Source: Caccousia sp900752115 (lineage in GTDB: Bacteria; Bacillota; Clostridia; Oscillospirales; Acutalibacteraceae). Taken from it: a stretch of DNA of 8,765 bases. Below the pieces are notes generated by a model. That model searched no databases. It worked only from the letters and a program-made list of their open reading frames with translations, and was not told the origin of the DNA. This document shows positions 5,895-8,765 of this stretch, piece after piece. The DNA lies in NCBI GenBank assembly GCA_902472225.1, contig CABRNB010000113.1, forward strand, positions 1-8,765, in the 5' to 3' direction. Numbering within the stretch: position 1 is the stretch's first letter; every line of letters starts with the position of its first letter. The position numbers and the translations under genes are program-made.

Positions 5895-6010
5895 CATTGC
5901 GTTTTTTGAGCTGACTGCCGCTGCCGGGCAGTCCGAAAGAAAACCGGCAACAGGCCCGCGACCCGTCCGGCAATCCCTGCCGATACTTTCTGCGGAGATC
6001 AGCCCGGGCA

Positions 6011-6559
6011 TCATTTTTTCAGCCGGTCTTTTAATTTCCAATAGCGATAGCCGAAAGACACGGCCGCCCAGGCATAAACCGCCAGAAGAATCAGAAACAG
6101 CACCAGCAGGACGGGGGCGTCTGCATCCTGGCTGCGGAACTGTCCGAACAGATTGGGCAGGATCAGCAATACAAGAATAATAAGGATCGGCAGATACCGG
6201 CCTGCAAACACCCTCCGCATCATATCCAGTCTGGATTCATCGTCACAGAAGATTTTCTCTTCCCCCTGCATCTCTGAAACCGGCTTGCGGAAATAGCTGT
6301 ATCCGCCAAAATCCTGCATATATTCCCAGCCACAGTCCTGGAACATCTGGACGTACTCATCTTTGTGTTTCAGCCCTTCTTCGTTATAATCCAGCTGATA
6401 AACTACATCCTCAGGCGTACATCGCTCAAAATGATAAATCCCCAGCAGGTTTACCCTCCGAAACTTCCACCCTTCCCGGTGACGTTTTTGAAGATATCGC
6501 TCTTCTTTCTCCCAATCCGCGATTGTAAAGATACGCAATTCAGTTTTTCTCGTTTTCAT
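6011..6559 (-). CDS. DUF2812-family membrane protein
   Basis: A 182-residue protein. Residues about 1-100 are the DUF2812 domain, recognisable by the early EKEERYLQKRHREGWKF, the QLDYNEE segment and DFGGYSYFRKP. It is followed by two hydrophobic stretches (about 122-140 and 149-170) and a basic tail, so it is a two-pass membrane protein with the soluble domain probably in the cytoplasm. Genes of this family are commonly found next to PadR-like regulators, as here: its ATG overlaps the end of the regulator gene by 20 bp. Its own ribosome binding site, GGAGGTG (6573-6567), lies in that gene. The biochemical role is unknown. It is likely derepressed together with the regulator. Confidence 0.85.
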   Translation of the reverse strand: MKTRKTELRIFTIADWEKEERYLQKRHREGWKFRRVNLLGIYHFERCTPEDVVYQLDYNEEGLKHKDEYVQMFQDCGWEYMQDFGGYSYFRKPVSEMQGEEKIFCDDESRLDMMRRVFAGRYLPILIILVLLILPNLFGQFRSQDADAPVLLVLFLILLAVYAWAAVSFGYRYWKLKDRLKK

Positions 6560-6875
6560 TTCGGCGCACCTCCATCATGTTTTGGTACAGTCTTTCGATC
6601 CGTTTCATTTCCAGAGCCAGCACCTCTCGGCCCAGGTCTGTGATGCAATAGATTTTCCGCTTTTCTTCCTCCCGCACAAACTGGATCAACCCATCCTTTT
6701 CCATCTTGGACAGACTGCCATACATCGTCCCGGGGCTGATTCGGATTTCGCCGCCGGTAAGCTCTTCCACTTTGCGGACGACACTATAGCCATGGGACTC
6801 TTCCCGAAAGCACAGCAAGATGTAAAAACCTGTCTCCGTCATCGGGACATATACTTTCAGAATATGAGCGTCCAC
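6540..6875 (-). CDS. PadR-family transcriptional regulator
   Basis: A winged-helix repressor-type protein of the short PadR group (111 residues). The pattern TETGFYILLCFREESHGYSV, then SPGTMYGSLSKMEKDGLI, then KRKIYCITDLGREVL is diagnostic of the DNA-binding wing domain; the C-terminal helix (about 85-108) serves dimerisation. I chose GTG 6875 because AAGGAG lies 8 nt upstream (6889-6884), which also gives the usual family length. An ATG at 6932 would add 19 residues that fall inside the operator region. The promoter carries two near-palindromes that suit a self-repressing PadR. It is the first gene of the operon with the DUF2812 protein. Confidence 0.9.
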   Translation of the reverse strand: MDAHILKVYVPMTETGFYILLCFREESHGYSVVRKVEELTGGEIRISPGTMYGSLSKMEKDGLIQFVREEEKRKIYCITDLGREVLALEMKRIERLYQNMMEVRRNENEKN

Positions 6876-6911
6876 TTCCTCTACTCCTTCCCTGATATTC
6901 TTGGCAATATA

Positions 6912-6953
6912 TATCGCACTGCTATATATCAATTTTAGTATAGCACTGCGATA
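6912..6953. promoter_or_regulatory. Pair of near-palindromic operators, probable PadR sites
   Basis: TATCGCACTGCTATA (6912-6926) and TATAGCACTGCGATA (6939-6953) share the form TATNGCA-C-TGCNATA, each with one mismatch in symmetry. Centres are 27 bp apart. The second covers the -10/spacer and the first the start-proximal region, the expected geometry for repression. Confidence 0.7.
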
Positions 6954-6966
6954 TACTATTCGTCAA
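6937..6966 (-). promoter_or_regulatory. Promoter of the PadR/DUF2812 operon
   Basis: On the minus strand TTGACG (6966-6961), an 18-nt spacer and TATACT (6942-6937), five of six matches in each box. Transcription should start near 6930, leaving a leader of about 55 nt before GTG 6875. The spacer overlaps one operator and the other lies just past the start site. Confidence 0.7.
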
Positions 6967-7078
6967 ATAAAATCTATGTAAAGGCGAAAAGAGGCGAAAA
7001 CGTCCTGCGGATTTAAAACGTAATTCTTACCAACCTCAGCTATTTTGCCCATTGTGACAAACCGAATAATGACAAGAC

Positions 7079-7101
7079 GGACAGAGTTTGAAAGCTCTGC
7101 C
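7079..7101. terminator. Weak stem-loop downstream of the tnpV remnant
   Basis: GG-A-CAGAG pairs with CTCTG-CC around an 8-nt loop, with one bulged A. It lies just past the end of the second tnpV remnant on the minus strand but lacks a clean T-run, so it is a poor terminator candidate. The rest of 6967-7109 shows no gene, only a short direct repeat (AGGCGAAAA twice, near 6983-7000). Confidence 0.3.
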
Positions 7102-7109
7102 TGCCTTTA

Positions 7110-7483
7110 TCATCGGTAAATCATTACATATCGATAATCTTTATTATACAGTGGCAAATCGATTTCATCTTCCAATCCATTCCATTTGATTTTCACCTTG
7201 AACGCTTCAGCGATACCATCACGCTCTGCAATCTACGTTACCATTTGAAAAAATAAATCTTTCGACTGCTTATCCATTTCGGTAAGATAACAGTTCCGTC
7301 TGCCGCTTATCAACAGGCTAATATAAAGCACTTTGCGGCACTGTTTGAGATTACGATAAGTGCCGCCGCTCCCATACGCCGATATTCCGTTATATTTTGG
7401 AGTCGGTAAACAGTCTGCCAGATAATAGTCGCCTTGCAAAGTATAGCTGATACCTGTTTTTCGTCAATGTAATGCTGTTTCAT
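7110..7483 (-). pseudogene. tnpV: TnpV-family transposon protein, multiply frameshifted
   Basis: A full-length but decayed tnpV (374 bp, about 124 codons). Pieces in successive frames line up with the family: MKQHYIDEK at the start, SYTLQGDYYLAD, GVWERRHL, CRKVLYISLLISGRRNCYL, DKQSKDLFFQMV, IAERDGIAEAFK, ENQMEWIGR and a degenerate tail. Five or more lesions are visible. A base is missing in the A-run at 7457-7461, there is a frame change near 7350-7380, TAG stands at 7235-7233, and single-base losses occur near 7195 and 7168. It points the same way as the remnant at 3449-3730 and is older by its decay. Confidence 0.75.
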
Positions 7484-7553
7484 TTTGTAATCCCCAAAAT
7501 ATGATTGTTTTCCTACAAATCCAATCATTCCGGCTGACTACAAAAGCCAAAGG

Positions 7554-7581
7554 GAGAGAACTTCCTTACGAAGCCTCTCTC
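7554..7581 (-). terminator. Probable terminator of the mobA-like gene
   Basis: GAGAGA and CTTC pair with GAAG and TCTCTC around a 5-nt loop (with a small A/CC internal mismatch). On the minus strand the stem is followed by CCCTTTGGCTTTTG, a modest T-rich tail. It lies about 40 nt past the mobA-like stop, downstream of the 12-bp hairpin at 7608-7636. Confidence 0.45.
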
Positions 7582-7607
7582 TTCGGTGACCTTTTTCGAC
7601 AGGCTGA

Positions 7608-7636
7608 GGGCAGGAACGGCATTACCGTTCCTGCCC
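7608..7636. terminator. Perfect 12-bp hairpin holding the mobA-like stop codon in its loop
   Basis: GGGCAGGAACGG and CCGTTCCTGCCC flank a 5-nt loop that includes the TAA stop (7624-7622). On the plus strand a T-rich run follows (7638-7648), but that run encodes lysines of the minus-strand gene and no plus-strand gene leads into it. On the minus strand no T-run follows. Confidence 0.5.
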
Positions 7637-8765
7637 CTTATCTTTTTTCTTTTGGAAAATCCGCTGTCCCTTCTGTACCTGCTGCACCATCCTCCGCACG
7701 GCCTGCCGCTCCATATCCTCATGCAGCATACGGGAAACCGCCTTTTTACTGTCAAACATCAGAAGCGGGCTGTATTTCTCGCCATAAACCTCCTGCGCCC
7801 GGTTCTCCGCTTCCTGCTCCTTGCTGGGGCGGCTGGCCTGCCTTGCTTCATACAGCTGCACCGGGTCGAAGCCCTGTGCCTGCTCCCGAAGCCCGGCATA
7901 CTCATTCAGGGCAGCGTCCAGCTCGGCGGAATATTTCTGTTCCTGTTCTTCCAACCGTTTCAGCCTCTGCTCCATGGCAGCGATGTCTTTAGGGAATTTG
8001 TCGGCGGCATCTTCCTCGGTATATGCCAGCGATGCCAAAAGCATATTTTTCTCCGAACGCAGTTCCTCCAAATCCTCTGTCAGAGCCGCAATCTTAGCCG
8101 CCAATTCCCGGTGCCGGAATACATGAACCGCAGAGAGCGCCTTTTTCTCGGAGAGCAGGCTGCGGCGCTCCTTCGTCTTATCTCGGATGTCCTTTGCCAG
8201 CTGATTGTACTGTGTGAGGGCAGGACGCAGCGTATTCAGCGAAGTGTTCAGGCGTTCCTTGCCCTTGCGGAGATACCCCAGCTGATAGCAGAACAGAAGC
8301 AAATTTTTTCGCAGATTTTCCATGGTCTCGGCAAGCGCCGGGAGAGTGTTCTTGACTGCCTGCGCCAGCTTTTTGACCTGTCCTCTCAGTTCCCGGAGCA
8401 GGGCATTGTCGGCCTTGATCTGCCGGTTCAGTTCGCACCGGTCAGAGATAACACCCTTTTTCTCCATAGCTCTGGCAACCACACCCTCATGGACCGTAGG
8501 CCGCTCCAGCAGGCCACGCTCGGCATGGCTGCGGTGGTCGATGCGTTCTTCGTGCCCGGTGCGCTCCAGATGGCGGTTTGCCACATCTGCCCATGCAGCC
8601 CGCCACAGAACAAGTTGCTCGTCGCTGTTCCAGCGTTCCGTGATGGGATTTTGTCTTCCGAATTTGGTGCTTTTGGGGTACTTGGACACCCGTTCATAGC
8701 CCTGCGCCTGCGCTGCGGACGGGGTCATATACACCTTCTTTTTGCTTACCTTATACTGGTACTGT
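7622..8765 (-). CDS. mobA: MobA/MobL-family relaxase, C-terminal part (N-terminus beyond window)
   Basis: The C-terminal 380 residues of a conjugative mobilisation protein. The reading frame is open through the right edge, so GTG 8734 is not a real start. WNSDEQLVLWRAAWADVANR followed by HLERTGHEERIDHRSHAERG is the conserved end of the MobA/MobL nickase region; the catalytic tyrosine and histidine motifs would lie to the right of the window. The rest (roughly from NRQIKADNALLRELRGQVKK onwards) is a long, charged, coiled-coil-rich tail, common in Firmicute relaxases and probably used for oligomerisation or partner binding. The C-terminus is strongly basic (QKKKDKGQER). Its presence shows the segment belonged to a mobilisable element. 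The stop lies in a hairpin loop. Confidence 0.8.
   Translation of the reverse strand, partial: QYQYKVSKKKVYMTPSAAQAQGYERVSKYPKSTKFGRQNPITERWNSDEQLVLWRAAWADVANRHLERTGHEERIDHRSHAERGLLERPTVHEGVVARAMEKKGVISDRCELNRQIKADNALLRELRGQVKKLAQAVKNTLPALAETMENLRKNLLLFCYQLGYLRKGKERLNTSLNTLRPALTQYNQLAKDIRDKTKERRSLLSEKKALSAVHVFRHRELAAKIAALTEDLEELRSEKNMLLASLAYTEEDAADKFPKDIAAMEQRLKRLEEQEQKYSAELDAALNEYAGLREQAQGFDPVQLYEARQASRPSKEQEAENRAQEVYGEKYSPLLMFDSKKAVSRMLHEDMERQAVRRMVQQVQKGQRIFQKKKDKGQER

Noticed and set aside
5863..6180. Plus-strand open frame of 105 codons after the terminator
   Set aside because: It starts inside the terminator hairpin loop, overlaps the DUF2812 gene antisense and lacks a ribosome binding site.
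7501..7992. Plus-strand open frame of 163 codons rich in proline, alanine and serine
   Set aside because: Antisense to the relaxase coiled-coil region; composition reflects reverse-read lysine/glutamate codons.
1..8765. CRISPR array or tRNA gene
   Set aside because: No regularly spaced repeats of CRISPR length and no cloverleaf-like segment with the expected T-loop sequence was seen; the 24-bp periodic repeats belong to the IS21 ends.

Overview
The window looks like accessory, mobile-element-rich DNA from a moderate-G+C, gut-type Firmicute (Clostridia/Oscillospirales-like). This is inferred from strong AGGAGG-type ribosome binding sites, a SigI-type sigma factor, TnpV remnants, a PadR/DUF2812 pair and a MobA/MobL-family mobilisation protein. 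No rRNA, tRNA, CRISPR array or housekeeping gene was seen, so the species cannot be named.

Layout. (1) Positions 1-685, minus strand: most of a SigI-family sigma factor, cut by the left edge, with a candidate SigI-type promoter just upstream. (2) 686-1038: AT-rich non-coding DNA ending in a run of hairpins. (3) 1039-3423: a complete IS21-family insertion sequence (istA, istB, 73-bp terminal inverted repeats with three 24-bp-spaced internal repeats each, probable CCCC target duplication). It sits inside the 3' arm of an 18-bp perfect hairpin that would be the terminator of the tnpV remnant at 3449-3730 (minus). (4) 3920-5794, plus strand: a tight cluster of three flavodoxin-fold proteins (one with a CX2CX2CX7C cysteine motif, one fused to three membrane segments, one shortened at its C-terminus) followed by a 59-residue protein of unknown function. 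A strong hairpin at 5845-5894, with T-runs on both sides, closes it. (5) 6011-6875, minus strand: a DUF2812 membrane protein and its PadR-type regulator in one translationally coupled operon. The operon has a good promoter carrying two near-palindromic operators. (6) 7110-7483, minus: a second, heavily frameshifted tnpV pseudogene. (7) 7622-8765, minus: the C-terminal part of a MobA/MobL relaxase, cut by the right edge.

How it fits together. The flavodoxin cluster and the PadR/DUF2812 operon converge on a shared bidirectional terminator, and both lie between two same-orientation tnpV remnants. That reads as cargo inside a patchwork of decayed transposon or integrative-element pieces. The IS21 copy looks the freshest arrival: open genes and near-identical ends. 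The least conventional part is the flavodoxin cluster, which can be read as a small membrane-associated redox module. Its function is not known from the sequence.
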